NCBI GenBank assembly: GCA_040285825.1
Contig: JAUPSS010000002.1
Span: 1,922,001 to 1,986,000 of the forward strand
From: Eukaryota sp. TZLM1-RC
Lineage: Eukaryota; Metamonada: BaSk clade
Direction of reading: 5' to 3'
DNA length: 64,000 bases
Position numbers and translations under genes: made by a program. Below, piece after piece: positions 10,783-21,152 of the stretch (position 1 is its first letter; each line of letters opens with the position of its first letter). The notes below the pieces were generated by a model that searched no databases, had not been told where the DNA came from, and saw only the letters and a program-made list of their open reading frames with translations.

Positions 10783-13700
10783 CTAAACTAAATCATCTTC
10801 AACTTGGATCAATAAAGGAGCATTTTCATCAGACAAAGACTCTACCTTCCTTTGATTTCTCCTCCTACTAGCGCCCCATGGTTTGTACAACTTCAACAAG
10901 AGCGTGTTTAGAATCACAGAAACCGATGAGGTTACCATCAATAATGAACCATAAGCAGGATCTAAGCGTACTTTGAACCAAGGATAAAACACTCCTGCGG
11001 CAATAGGAATAAAAGTAATATTATAAATAAACGCCCATACATAGTTCTGGTAAATCTTTCTGACAGTGCGTTTGCAGATTTGAATCATATTGACAATATT
11101 AACTAGGTTATTAGAACAAATTACTGCATCTGCTGCTTCAATCGCAATATCGGTACCATTTCCAATCGCCAATCCAATGTTTGCAATCGATAAAAGTCCA
11201 GAATCATTCAAGCCATCACCCACTGCGAGGACGGAGTGACCTTTTTCTTGGAGTTCAGCAACAATGGTGGTTTTATCTTCTGGCAAACACTTACTATACA
11301 CATTGTTGGGAGAAATGTTGAGCATTGAAGCTACGTGAAGAGCAGGTTCACGTTGATCTCCAGTTAAGAGGAAAACATTAAGCTTCATCTCCAATAGTTT
11401 TTGAATAACCATTTTCGTTTCTTTTCTAAGAGTATCTGCTAATGAAACAAAACCTAAAAATTCACCATTGTGGCCAGCATAAACGTGGGTGCATCCAATA
11501 GAGGATAAGCGATCCAACTGGGGATTAAAAGTTTCTGGAACACTGATATTATTCTCCAGTAAAAATTGGCGAGATCCAATATATGCTTCTTGATCATTAA
11601 TGAGACAGCGAATACCTTTACCTGGAACATTAACCAATTCTGACACCTTGGATTGGACAAATGTATCCTTAAAATGATTTCTTATACCTTTGGCGATAGG
11701 GTGATCGGACTCTCCCTCAGCAAGCATCAATACTTCATCTAACAAAAGACTCTGTCTTTCAGTATGAACCACAGAAAACTCTCCCATTGTGAGCGTGCCT
11801 GTCTTGTCCAAGCAAATGGAATCTATTTTGGCACTTTTTTCCAAAACATCACCAGATTTCACCAAAATACCATTGCTAGCGGCAACTCCACTTCCTGCCA
11901 TGACTGCTGTAGGAGAAGCTAAACCAAGAGCACATGGACAGCTTACCACAAGAACAGCAAGGGAAAACATAAGGGAGTAAACAATAGGGGATTGAGAGAA
12001 CCAATTTGAAGGGATAAAGTCAAATTTCGAAAGTAAAAACCACGCAAGAAAAGTAAAAAGTGAAATTAAAACAACAGTAGGGACAAACCAAGCAGAAATA
12101 CGATCTCCAATCAATTGTAAACGTGGTTTTGATTGCTGAGCTGAAGTAATCATGGAAGCAACACGAGATAAAAAGGAATCTTGACCGACAACAGTCACTT
12201 TGATTACAATTGATTGACCATTTGATTGATTAGTTGAACCCCCAATAACCACATCACCAGGATTCTTTACGATTGGTTTAAATTCACCAGTGACGACAGA
12301 CTCATCCACTTCAGTCGTATTCCTGACAACAACTCCATCAGCAGGAATGGTTCTACCGGGAACAACCAACAGCAAGTCACCTTCCTCAACTAGAGCTATG
12401 GGAACCTCTACTTGACAAACATCGTCACCTTCACCATCAATGACCACAGCCTTCTTTGCCTGAGTGTTAAGAAGGGTGTTGAGGGAGGATGTAGTTGAAG
12501 AAAGAGTCATGGTTTCGAGAGCTTTACCAAATAAAACAAACGTAATTAGAGCTCCTATTGTTTCGTAAAATAATTCAGGATCAGAATCACCATCCCGGCT
12601 AAGATAAAGGGAGATTGTAGAGTAAAACCAAGCTGTGATGACAGCCAAGGAGATTAAACAATCCATATTAGCAGATTTACCATAGAAAAGGCCTTTATAA
12701 GCTTTTTTGAAGAACATGAACCCTGAAGGAGAAAGAGTTAACAAAGTGGCGGAAATTGCAACAATCAATTGTGAAATATTAATATTTTGATAGACTTTAA
12801 TGGTTAGGAAATCCACTTTGTGGCCAAACATTGAAACTGAAAAGATTATTGCAAACATAAACAAGGCAAAGTAGAACTTAAACCAAGTGGATTTAACACT
12901 AGAATTAGAAAAGGATTCAGCAATGTCAGTAGAAACAGTATGGTTAGGTAACAAAGTTTTGATTTCTGCAAATAAGGCTCTAGAATGGAGTTTTTCAAAG
13001 AATACTTGGTAATAATGACTGGGTCTTTCAACTTTCATTACACCATTGACACTGGCTAATAAATCCTGTTGAGAAGAGGTTAAACTAGGGGTAATGGTAA
13101 GCTTGAGTGACTTTGAACCAGATTTGCCTGCATTTGCAGATGTGCAGGCAAAACCAAGTTGCTTAACAGTGTTGATAATTTTACTGATACAGTCACCTTC
13201 ATCCTCCACCTCTTCGTGAAGGTCTACTTTAAGAGATTGAGAGGGGAAAAGAGAGACGGTGAAAGATGCAGGTAAATGAAGAGAATCGAGTGCATTAGTG
13301 ACAGAATTGCTGCATGAAACACATGTAAGACCAGATAGGTGGAACAAGAGCGTGGTTGAGCCATTTGGTTGGTTGGAATCGGCATCATTTTGGGGGTTAG
13401 GGTTAGGGTTAGGGTTTGGTTCTTTGTGCAACGAGTTGTCGGAGTTCTTTTTAGTGGTTTCAGCTAGGGTGACGTGACGTTCAGGTAAGAGTTCAGCAAT
13501 TCCCGAGAGAGTAACAGGCTTAGACGCAGTGATTGTGACCAACTTAGAGGGAATATCTATATCAGTGGTGATTATGTCTGAATGGCCGGATAGTGCAGTA
13601 GTGACCTTTCCAGCACATCCCTGACAACGGAGAGGATCTACTTTGACTTGAAGGATGTATGTTTTGGTCAAAGTAACGGTTCTGGTAGGAAGAAGAGCAC

Positions 13701-13863
13701 TGATGTCGTCAATGGTGAGAGAACCTTCATGAGTGATTGTTACGACTTTTTCAGGAATGTCAACCTCCACATTAGTTATTGAGGAATGAGAAGTGAGGGC
13801 ATCAGTGATTGCCGATGCACAGCTCTCACAGTGCAGAGGTTCAACCTTGACAGTGGTGCTCAT
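10783..13863 (-). CDS. Copper-transporting P1B-type ATPase (ATP7/CCC2 type)
   Basis: A single 1026-aa ORF. The N-terminus has three heavy-metal-associated domains with CxxC motifs: HCESCASAI (about residue 11), RCQGCAGKV (about residue 78) and TCVSCSNSV (about residue 180). A fourth, degenerate HMA-like block without CxxC follows. The membrane core then follows, with the ion-binding SCPCALG motif, the phosphorylation site DKTGTLT, an HP motif (SDHPIAKG) and the hinge GDGLNDSG. This is the arrangement of Cu(I) pumps that load secreted cuproenzymes and export copper. The linker between HMA2 and HMA3 is an (NP)4 run written in telomere-like DNA. A 90-bp gap separates its start from the 3' end of a Fanzor relic. 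Confidence 0.96.
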   Translation of the reverse strand: MSTTVKVEPLHCESCASAITDALTSHSSITNVEVDIPEKVVTITHEGSLTIDDISALLPTRTVTLTKTYILQVKVDPLRCQGCAGKVTTALSGHSDIITTDIDIPSKLVTITASKPVTLSGIAELLPERHVTLAETTKKNSDNSLHKEPNPNPNPNPQNDADSNQPNGSTTLLFHLSGLTCVSCSNSVTNALDSLHLPASFTVSLFPSQSLKVDLHEEVEDEGDCISKIINTVKQLGFACTSANAGKSGSKSLKLTITPSLTSSQQDLLASVNGVMKVERPSHYYQVFFEKLHSRALFAEIKTLLPNHTVSTDIAESFSNSSVKSTWFKFYFALFMFAIIFSVSMFGHKVDFLTIKVYQNINISQLIVAISATLLTLSPSGFMFFKKAYKGLFYGKSANMDCLISLAVITAWFYSTISLYLSRDGDSDPELFYETIGALITFVLFGKALETMTLSSTTSSLNTLLNTQAKKAVVIDGEGDDVCQVEVPIALVEEGDLLLVVPGRTIPADGVVVRNTTEVDESVVTGEFKPIVKNPGDVVIGGSTNQSNGQSIVIKVTVVGQDSFLSRVASMITSAQQSKPRLQLIGDRISAWFVPTVVLISLFTFLAWFLLSKFDFIPSNWFSQSPIVYSLMFSLAVLVVSCPCALGLASPTAVMAGSGVAASNGILVKSGDVLEKSAKIDSICLDKTGTLTMGEFSVVHTERQSLLLDEVLMLAEGESDHPIAKGIRNHFKDTFVQSKVSELVNVPGKGIRCLINDQEAYIGSRQFLLENNISVPETFNPQLDRLSSIGCTHVYAGHNGEFLGFVSLADTLRKETKMVIQKLLEMKLNVFLLTGDQREPALHVASMLNISPNNVYSKCLPEDKTTIVAELQEKGHSVLAVGDGLNDSGLLSIANIGLAIGNGTDIAIEAADAVICSNNLVNIVNMIQICKRTVRKIYQNYVWAFIYNITFIPIAAGVFYPWFKVRLDPAYGSLLMVTSSVSVILNTLLLKLYKPWGASRRRNQRKVESLSDENAPLLIQVEDDLV
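13397..13414 (+). repeat. Telomere-like (TTAGGG)3 inside coding sequence
   Basis: Three exact TTAGGG hexamers, preceded by GGGGG and followed by TTTGG, lie within the copper ATPase gene. On the coding strand they read CCCTAA and encode an Asn-Pro run between HMA2 and HMA3. Confidence 0.95.
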
Positions 13864-13949
13864 TGAGACAAAATAAACAGAAGAAGGTTACCAAAGAAGT
13901 TGTTTGGTGGATGACGAGATGCTGATGTGATACTTTGAAAAATCCAAAA

Positions 13950-15369
13950 ATGTGATTCTCTACAAACATCAGATTGAAATCTTAAAGAAGAATGACACAC
14001 ATGGTCTAGGATTCTCAACATCCAGAAATACATTTACTGGGTTATAACAAGTTGGATACTTTGAAGAGGTATTTCTTTCATCAACTAAACAAACTGTATA
14101 ACCATTTCTGTTGAGGAAATTTCTCCATCCAACTCTTCTACTTGATCGATGACCTTTAAATTCTTTGTCTTCTTGCTTTCACTGCTTCTCAGCCATGCTT
14201 TTTAATAACTTAGCCTCTGTTTTCTGATGATGGACATATCTTTGCATTTTTGAATGCACCATATCATCAAACAATAGTAATCAAATGCAAATGTCATGTT
14301 TGTCAGCTTGGAAGCAACATAAGAATAGAAATTATTATAAATGGAGGAGTTTGATGATTCTTTTGATAAAGTAGCTTCTGTTTGTTCCACTGTGATTCCA
14401 TTTTGCAAAATAAACTCTGTCTTATTCAATTTTCTGAATTTTTGGTGAACTCTCGATACCCTTGACCACTCCAATTCTGTTAATCTCAGCCACTCATATC
14501 GTTTATCTCTTTTTAGTTGGTCTTTTTCATTAAGTTTGAATCTTTTTTGACTACAAAAATAAAGTAAATCACTTTTACCAGAGTCAGTATGTACTTTGTG
14601 TTTTAATGTTATAAATTCAACGTCCAAATAGTTCTCAGTGGTTGCAAACTTTGCACTGTCACGCTTGAAGGACATGCCAATGCAATACTCACTTGCTAGC
14701 TCAATACAGGCTGCAAAACCATCAATTTCAATGGTGTTGTTAACTATGTAACCTTTTTTAATAAATAGTCTATTGAATTCAAAAACAGTACGACCAAAGT
14801 TTTTTCTGTTCTTCTGGAGTCATTTGTTGAATGTCAGCTATTGAATTCCACACCGAATTATTTTTTTGTCATAAATTTCATCATTTGTAACAAAAAGAAT
14901 GCAAAATACCCCATAGTCCTTGGCTATCAACTTCAAAAAATCCAGGAGTTTCATGACGTACAATTGGAATAGGCTATTCCGAATAGCATTAACTGTTTTC
15001 CCTCAGCTTCTTCTATAAAATTAGTGATTTTGATAACTGATTTGATGAATGATTGGGGATGTTTCTGCACAGTGGAAAGTAATGATTTAACTTCAATAAA
15101 CTGCTCCTCATTTTTTGAATTTTTATTACAATAGATATAGGCAAAACTGAATTCACCCAATTCTCATCTTTCAATAATTTACAAATTTTGGGATGAGTAC
15201 TGTCTACAATAAGAGTTTCCGCTGATCGATTCAAACAATTTTCACTGTCTTCGTTCAAGGTTTCATCATCAGAAAGTTTAATGAAATTATCAATTTGATC
15301 ATCAGCAGTCGGAAAATTGTTACGATTTGTCACAAACAAATAGATTTTTGACTTGACGTAACCCTCCTT
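13950..15369 (-). pseudogene. Fanzor relic, copy D (DPGK-like subfamily)
   Basis: Degraded Fanzor (eukaryotic TnpB-like, RuvC-fold RNA-guided endonuclease). On the minus strand, 14800-14690 reads VFEFNRLFIKKGY then IEIDGFAAC, the pre-RuvC signature of this family (F-x-N...TDG). In the same frame TDSGKSDLLYF follows, which looks like the RuvC-I motif DPGKSDLLY with Pro changed to Ser. The helical region to 14202 ends in a stop. In another frame, 14160-14010 reads GWRNFLNRNGY then LVDERNTSSKYPTC, the RuvC-II glutamate with the TS-x-x-C zinc-ribbon start. RuvC-III is not seen. The region 14950-15369 gives further open fragments that may be its N-terminus (inference). A solo LTR abuts the upstream edge. 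Confidence 0.75.
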
Positions 15370-15508
15370 TGATGCTGTTGGGCAGATGGACACACGAAGG
15401 AAAAAGAGAAATCTAAGTTTATTAATAAAACTGATTCAAAAACGAGTATCACGTCATCAGTCGAAATACAAAGAAACCTACTAAATCAATTTAAGTTCAA
15501 CAACAACA
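15370..15508 (-). mobile_element. Solo LTR of the gag-only LTR element family
   Basis: A 139-bp sequence closely matching the two 140-bp LTRs at 49709 and 50672 (same GGCAGATG start and AACAACAACA end on the plus strand). It begins TG and ends CA. The flanking 4-mers, CCTT and CCAT, are an imperfect target-site duplication. No gag ORF accompanies it. Confidence 0.85.
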
Positions 15509-15513
15509 CCATA

Positions 15514-16932
15514 GAAAAACAAACTTTTCTCTTTGGCCCATCTGTTCCTCAACTTCCATTTTTTCAAATTTCAGTTAATGTGTAAAAGAAGAATACCTCC
15601 AGTATTTACCATCAGCTGGTAATAAGTATTTTCAACAACACTGTTCAAGTCTTCAGTAATTGAAACAGTTCTTCCCTCGTGGAGTGTAATTCTGTGTTCA
15701 TTAGCACTTATTTTATTCAGTAATATTGTAATTTGTTCTACTTTTTTTCGAGTAACAATAAGAAAATCGTGGTTATCTTTGTTAAATGTAAAAGAAATAA
15801 TTTAAAACAATATGCAGTGTTCATTCTCAATCTGTGAACCAATTCAGCATAATAATTCAAGAAAATTCCAATCCTCTATGCTTAACAATCAATGTGGTTT
15901 TATGTAGTTTTACGACCATTTTGTTGTTTTGAAACAGTAAAAATAAACTTAAAGCAAGAACACTATCTTTGAATGAATAATGAATGAATAGTAATTGTAA
16001 CGTGGTGATTACTTCTAATACAATCAAGTGCAAAAAGGTTTTTAAATGTATCATGAAGAAACCCCTTGCATTTATTCAATAGAAACCAACTCAGCGACCT
16101 CAAAAACTTGCCGGATTTTGATGTTTTTGCATCAATGATGAATCGCAAATAGAAAATTTATCAAAACCAGAGCAAATCTTCTGCCAAAAATGAGATAAAA
16201 ATGCATAATTTTCATCTGATTCCATTAATTCTGGAAAACAATTTCCAAGAATAGTCAACCTGTTATTGCAATATCAAATTTCTCAACATTGATACATATC
16301 AAGGCGTTTTTTTGTGATCAGTTAAAAATTGAACAAAGAATGATAATAATTCTTCCTCCGTATCACAAAAATGAATACAATGACAATAATTAGGAAGTTT
16401 CAAGATGGCCTCAAGGTTTATTTCAAATGAAGCAACAAAACTTTCTTGCAAATACAATTCATCTTTTTCAGAAACCCCAAAATACCAGAAATAATGAAAA
16501 TTTCTTGGCTATTGATCCATCATGCTAATTGTTGTTCACCTCTCAGTTCTCTCAAGTCTTCGGCCTGTTGTTTCTTCAACTCAATCATCTTCTGATTACC
16601 CTTGTTCACTAGAATTTCATTTTTGGTTTTCGTTTAAACACCAACTGCAAGAACTGATCCTCTAGGTGAAGCATTTTTCAGTTCAGCATTGTTGTTTATT
16701 GTTATCATCGGTATTTCATAATTATTGCCCTTTTTTGTTTTTCCCATTGGTGTTGGCGCCTTCAGGCCTAAATAGAATGAGGGCAAAATACAACAACTTT
16801 ATCTTATTGAAATTTATGCCATTGACCTTATCTTAACTTCACAACTTAGGGCAACACTGGCCTTGGGTTTATTCGGCGGACGATCAATTTTTGGGGTCCT
16901 TACAGCAATTTGGGGTTTAGGTGAGGTACATA
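15514..16932. other. Intergenic, degraded ORF scraps only
   Basis: AT-rich. The minus strand carries short open pieces at 15857-16148 and at about 16533-16750 (with a stop inside) that I cannot assign. They may belong to the Fanzor relic or another old element. No intact gene is supported. Confidence 0.4.
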
Positions 16933-18180
16933 TGTTAGCAGTAGCTAAACGTGACCTTCCCCGATTATCCTACAGAATACTCTCACTCCCACGTTCACCT
17001 CGTAGATATTAACCTGGAACTTTCTTTCAACACCGTGACTATTTACTCAATGCCACCTACGATGTAACGATGTTCATTGCCTTGTGTTTTCTGAAACCTA
17101 TTGTTTATAAGGTTTATTACCATATATTACCACTCGACGTTTCCTCTGAAGACGAACACGTTATATCTTCTGTCACTCATCAAGTACCTCTGACTCTCCT
17201 GTCCAAAATTGATCTCTGTTAAACCTCAAAGTTTTTCAGCGCTTGCGCTTCTCGACACAGTATTCTAGGAACAGCAAAAGATTCCTGACGATGACCCATT
17301 GTTCCGAATGCTGCTAGACTTCTCAGACTACCACAATCGGTCTGATTATGTGCCTCTTTGTCAACTGTTTCTCAATTCTCAAGAAAGGAAGGCTCTTCGC
17401 ACCTCCCCATATTGTTCAGTCTTTGGATCTGATACTTCCCCACGTGCCTTAATTGATCAACTACTGATCTCTCTTTCAACCCATCCTCTGCCACCCTGAC
17501 AAGCCTGATTTTATTGAACATCTCCAGTTCTTGCCCAAGAATTTGATTTACTTCTTGGGAGTCTTTCAATCGGTCCTCTGATTTCCCAATTTAAAAATAT
17601 GCCTGAACCAGCCTATCTCCCCAAAGTCGATGAACGAGTCTTTGTTCTGCGCGAGAAGCCAGACAAACTCCATGAACAATTCGTAGGTTTTTACGTTGTT
17701 CTAACTGTACTGTTCCCCAGCTCCTTTCTCGTCCAAAATATTTGTTTCCGGTTCCTCGCCGAAAACTTCATCTAGTTTTCGGTTCATCTAGTCAAACCCT
17801 GCCTCTCCTCGCTACTTCCTGAAATATTGAACACCAAGGTAGCCGCTGATGATTTAATCGTCGATGCTACTGTCGACATTTCTGACGATTCTGCTACTGT
17901 AGTATGGTCTGATGCGATCACAACTATCCAACCCGTAGATTCTGTACGTACCACCACTGCCTACTCCAGATTTATGAAGCTCACCACTGATGCCCCCAGG
18001 ACCTGACGAAAGAGAAAGAAAAGGCAGTGTTAGCAGTAGCTAAACGTGACCTTCCTTTTATGGAAACTATATCACGTCATCGGTAGTTTAAATTGTATTA
18101 GTTTGTTTTATGTTAGGTTGTTGGTTGAGTTTTAATATGTGACTGTTCCAGAAATAAATCTTTTACTGTAAATGGAAGGA
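16933..18180 (+). mobile_element. Degraded LTR retrotransposon (Ty3/gypsy-like integrase relic)
   Basis: The region is richer in C and poorer in A than its surroundings. At 17299-17499 an open piece reads LNSQERKALRTSPYCSVFG, matching the late integrase pattern (N...H/K...SPy...fG). Further on, a frame reads YLPKVDERVFVLREKPDKL then FVGFYVV, which resembles the C-terminal GPY/F module of Ty3/gypsy integrases. Several stops and shifts interrupt it. A 27-bp sequence beginning GTTAGCAGTAGCTAAAC occurs at about 16934 and again at about 18029. These are probably the LTR starts, and the 3' copy runs on to about 18180. A related LTR scrap lies at 38655. Confidence 0.65.
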
Positions 18181-18236
18181 TTTTGTATTTTTGGCTAAAG
18201 TGACAATTTCAATACTCAACTCACCAATGCAAACTA

Positions 18237-18661
18237 CTGTATTCTCCCGATTAGAACACCTGGCTCTATTTTAGAGCACCCCTCCACCCAATTAGAGGCT
18301 CTATTCAGGGGTGCTCTATTCGAGAGGATACCACATTATAATCCAAATTACTTTTTTAAAAAAACTTTATTGTTAATACAATTTCTAAGCTACCAACATA
18401 TATTCTACAACATTGAGTTCTTCTTCAACCTCCGAAACATCTAGAGACCATGTGAGAAGAAGGAATAGAATATCAAATTGTTCATCCACTTTCCAGTATT
18501 TATTGTAATTTGCTAAGTTGTTAGAAATACAGTTTAACAAATACTATTGACTGCAGTTGATTTTAGTCAAGTATGAGGGTGCTCTATTCAAGAGCGCTCT
18601 GTTATAGAGCACCCCTTGGGGAGGTGCTCTAATGGGGGGTGCTCTAATCGGGAGAATACAG
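18237..18661. mobile_element. 425-bp MITE with terminal inverted repeats and TA duplication
   Basis: The ends are inverted repeats: CTGTATTCTCCCGATTAGA at 18237 and its complement ending at 18661, flanked by TA on both sides (18235-18236 and 18662-18663). Sub-terminal GGGTGCTCTA / TAGAGCACCCC units are repeated inside both ends. It has no coding capacity. TA duplication and this TIR style suggest a Tc1/mariner-pogo type transposase acting in trans (inference). Confidence 0.9.
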
Positions 18662-18810
18662 TATTAAATTTTCTGTTTCCTGTTCATCATTTCAGGTAAT
18701 TTTCTGGTCACTATTGGCGAGTGTAGTGAAGTGAGTAACTTCACTATAACCCAATATAACCCAATAACATGACCCAATTTGAAATTGTTTATAAATAAAT
18801 TAAAAGGAGA

Positions 18811-19665
18811 GATCATTTATATCCGAAATTGTATTCGAGAAAATGACGGTATGGGTATATTTTTGATTTTTATTTTGTAAATGTGGGTCTATCCAAACAA
18901 ATTCTTTTATGAAATCGCCAAAATGGTAGTAGACCCAGAACACCCACAGTTTGTACAAATACGGTATTTATCATGCTTGTTACTACGAAACTTTCTCCCA
19001 TCAGCAAGTGTTACAAAGGCTGATACTTAACACTCTCAAAAATTTGCAATGTTAATGGTTGCCATTGTGGTATAATATGCTTACTTTTGGAGTTTTATAG
19101 TTGTTATTATGTTAATGCAAAATAATTAGAACTGAAGAGAGATTTTAAGCAATGTAAGGAATATCTAAGTAATTCATGGAGGTATGATATACACTGACGA
19201 CATAGGTTAAGTTTCATTGAGTTGTTACATGAATAGTGTCAATGTTTTGTAACTTATAGACCATGAGCGACCAACGTAATAATGCCTCAAGAAACAACAA
19301 TACCGCTGTTCGAAAGCACAACAAAGCAGAACAATGGTGGGCTGAACATCCAAGAGTCAATTCGGTACAAAACTGCATTAATGTGAACTTCTCCACAAAA
19401 CTGAAGTTGCGTTACGTTAACCGAAAGACAGTATGGGTCATATAAATGAAGGGTCCACCTGAGAGCATGAGTTCAGAGCTGATAAACAGTTGTTTAACTA
19501 ACAAAAAATTACCGCCGAAGCGGATGAGGTGACAGGATGGTTGTTTGCGTTTTAGCATCAAACCAGCAGTATGTAGAACATCATTGCTAAGTTCATCACC
19601 TCCACATAGGATTGTGAAGAATTATTTCTCCCATTTCCTTTTGAACACCTTCACTAGTGAAGCAC
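18811..19665 (+). repeat. Dispersed about 855-bp repeat, degraded copy
   Basis: Matches 35394-36250 in inverted orientation over its whole length, with scattered substitutions and indels. On the plus strand it encodes a remnant of NKFFYEIAKM, then NFLPSASVTKADT, then FAMLMVAIVV, with stop codons inside. A short antisense-side frame (19263-19445, MSDQRNNASRN...) is probably not a gene, because the other copy breaks it. Its 3' border (CACTAGTGAAG) touches the start of a LINE remnant. Confidence 0.85.
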
Positions 19666-19669
19666 CAAA

Positions 19670-20685
19670 CTCTTAGTTACTTTTTTGAGCAACATTAATT
19701 CTCCAACTGATCAACACTATCTGGTTAAATTATATGAAGGCTTGGATTATGAAGTAAGACTTGGCTTGGCCAAAACTAAAAATCCCGCTTTCGGTAATTT
19801 TTTAAAGGATATTCGTGATAGTTCAGCTGCTGCTTTAGTAACTCAAGTTCCCTCTGTTTATGGACTTTTGTTAAAAGACAATGAATGGCTTCTAAACATG
19901 CGTTTTCGTTGTTTTCTGTGGCCAAACAATTTGCCCAATCATTTAACTTGTAAATGTGGTAAACCTCTTTTGTTTACTCATCTTTTGAACTGTAAACATT
20001 TCATTACGTTTAGAAGCAAAGTGCATAATAACGTCAGGGACCAAATTTATGTAATGTGCAAATCATATCGAGTAGATTCCTTTTTAGAACCGCTGTTATC
20101 AAAATTAATTCTTGATGATCCCAATATTGATAGTACGCGTTACAACAGAGCTTCTATGGGTCTGACTAGAGGTGATCTAGTTGTTCCTGGTTTAAATGGT
20201 AGTTTTACTATTTTGGACGCCATGTCTATTGACCCTTGTAATTCATCTAACGAACATTTCATTAACTCGGATGTAAATAATCCTCTTCTTGCAGGCGAAA
20301 AATATAAAATTGCTAAATATGCGAAACCCATTTCCTCGGTTAATGAAAATTCTCATGCCCAATATAATTTATGTCCATTTGTTTTTTCTTTGCTTGGATC
20401 TCTAGGTAAGGCTGCTATGGCTTTCCTTGAGGATTTTGTTGTAGTTGTAAAGGAAAGAACTGGAAGAATTTTCAATCGTGTTTACTGGCAAAACAGGATG
20501 GTATTTTCTATTTTTAAGGGAATGCTAACACTAATTTCTGATTCACTATCTTCTTTTGGGAAATTTTCTGAATCTTTAGCGATTAATTGTTTTGATGTAG
20601 GGGAGGCAGGTTTTGAGGATGTGGAGTTTTAATTGTGTATTTCATATTTGTTGTTGAATAAAAATAAATAAGGTAAAAAAAAGAT
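19670..20685 (+). mobile_element. RLE-type LINE C-terminal fragment (subfamily D), 315 aa open
   Basis: The longest open RLE module in the window, 19685-20632 without internal stops. In order: an RT-thumb-like segment; FRCFLWPNNLPNH; the zinc motif CKCG, then H-LLNCKHF and the VHNNVRD segment; then the nuclease-like core RGDLVVPGLNG then LDAMSIDP; and CPFVFSLLGSLG. The RGD...D...K pattern resembles the PD-(D/E)xK endonuclease of R2/CRE/NeSL-type LINEs. No ATG start is needed, since it is a 5'-truncated insertion directly abutting the 855-bp repeat. It ends in an AATAAA-rich tail. Confidence 0.85.
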
Positions 20686-20689
20686 CAAC

Positions 20690-21152
20690 ACTTAAAAATT
20701 CAATCAGAACTAATAGGACGGAATTTAATGAGATTTTTATACAAAATCCCGATCTGTTTGCTTGATTGCTTTAAAATCTGTCATTTGTTTAAAGTACAAA
20801 GTTCATCCATTAATGATAGCAATTTGAGTTCTAGAAGGCCATAGCAATATGTCAAAGTTGTTCATTGTATTGTGGAAGCAAATAATTTTGAAAACATATC
20901 ACCATTACCTGAATCTCCATATCAGCACACTTGGTTCATTATAGAATCGGGTATCGGTTTCTGCCTATGACTTATCTTTTGTTGAGTATCTAAGGGACTT
21001 TTTTGTTGATGCAGACTTGCTTAGTCCGATCTACTGCACCCATCCATGGTTCAACCTCTGATGATGCCCATCTAGTGATCGATTGAATCATCCATGTAGA
21101 AGTCTGTTCTGTTTGTATCAATTTCTCCCCAATTGGCGCATTTATTAAATAC
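20690..21152. other. Intergenic, no gene seen
   Basis: The 5' flank of the F-box gene. At about 20700-20770 there is slight similarity to LINE tails (antisense AATTCAATCAGAACTAATAGGACG). No supported feature beyond that. Confidence 0.4.

Noticed and set aside
13391-13420. True chromosome end or telomere
   Set aside because: The TTAGGG run lies inside an intact copper ATPase ORF with genes on both sides, so it is interstitial.
18237-18661. Transcription terminator or attenuator hairpin
   Set aside because: Ends with TIRs flanked by TA at 425 bp spacing fit a MITE. No gene lies immediately upstream.
19263-19445. 60-aa frame MSDQRNNASRN in the 855-bp repeat, and its antisense mirror
   Set aside because: The inverted copy at 35394-36250 breaks it, and neither strand shows a domain. 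It is treated as non-coding repeat sequence.
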